DNA of 5,430 bases from Dehalococcoidia bacterium (lineage in GTDB: Bacteria; Chloroflexota; Dehalococcoidia; Dehalococcoidales; BS750m-G39): assembly GCA_030615425.1 (NCBI GenBank), contig JAUWZG010000066.1:1-5430 (forward strand), given 5' to 3'. Positions 5,224 to 5,430 of the stretch are shown piece by piece (position 1 is the stretch's first letter; the number at the start of each line of letters is the position of its first letter). The notes beneath the pieces were generated by a model. That model was not told where the DNA came from. It was given only the letters and a program-made list of their open reading frames with translations, and did no database searches. The position numbers and the translations under genes are program-made.

Positions 5224-5430
5224 ATGAAAGCGGGTTCAACCCCTATCCGCCGGCAGTACCTCAGGATTAAGCAGAAGTATCCCCAGGCAATTGTCTTCTT
5301 CCGCCTGGGTGATTTCTATGAGACCTTTGACAAGGATGCCAAACTCGCCTCTCGGGAGCTGGAGATTGTCTTAACCTCAAGGGAGATGGGTAAGGGGCAC
5401 CGGGTGCCGATGGCTGGTATCCCCTATCAC
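5224..5430 (+). CDS. mutS: DNA mismatch repair protein MutS, N-terminal part (cut by right edge)
   Basis: Cytoplasmic ATPase that recognises mispaired and unpaired bases and starts mismatch repair. Only the first 69 of roughly 850-900 residues are visible, all within mismatch-binding domain [16 protein letters not shown] (6-20), [15 protein letters not shown] (25-39), LTSRE (50-54) and VPMAGIPYH (61-69) follow the family closely. Phe31-Tyr32-Glu33 is the Phe-x-Glu mismatch-reading motif, which marks this as a repair-type MutS and not a MutS2. The ATG at 5224 is chosen because a TAG lies in frame at 5209-5211 and the family starts a few residues before the TP motif. The ribosome binding site is weak (AGG at 5215-5217). 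Confidence 0.95.
   Translation, partial: MKAGSTPIRRQYLRIKQKYPQAIVFFRLGDFYETFDKDAKLASRELEIVLTSREMGKGHRVPMAGIPYH

Overview
The window looks like chromosomal housekeeping DNA of an anaerobic bacterium. The combination of a RemA/DUF370-guanylate kinase pair, an NfnAB-type electron-bifurcating oxidoreductase and a MutS start fits Chloroflexota of the Dehalococcoidia type best, although Firmicutes-like anaerobes carry similar genes. The taxon is an inference from gene content and protein style; there is no rRNA or other marker here.

Layout: (1) 3-728 (+), the C-terminal part of a PiT-family phosphate transporter cut by the left edge. (2) 734-1643 (-), remA followed by gmk, overlapping each other and converging on the transporter with only 5 bases between stop codons. 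(3) 1644-1974, a divergent AT-rich control region with one candidate promoter in each direction, an 8-bp inverted repeat inside the leftward promoter, and a short leader ORF in the same frame as the next gene. (4) 1975-4214 (+), nfnA and nfnB, two subunits of a flavin/iron-sulfur enzyme that couples ferredoxin, NADH and NADPH. (5) 4264-4963 (-), a two-gene islet of unknown function: a 152-aa protein with a CxxC pair and an overlapping 82-aa protein made of two copies of a zinc-ribbon motif. (6) 4964-5223, a divergent control region with a good leftward promoter and two G-quadruplex-type motifs, one on each strand. (7) 5224-5430 (+), the first 69 codons of mutS, cut by the right edge.

How the genes relate: remA-gmk is a widespread bacterial pair (regulator plus GMP kinase). 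NfnAB would supply NADPH from reduced ferredoxin and NADH in an anaerobic metabolism. The zinc-ribbon islet has its own promoter and strong ribosome binding sites and no evident link to its neighbours. It and the opposed G-rich motifs between it and mutS are the least explained parts of the window. I did not find a clear mobile element, CRISPR array, tRNA or rRNA, and I do not see firm evidence of a complete new system.
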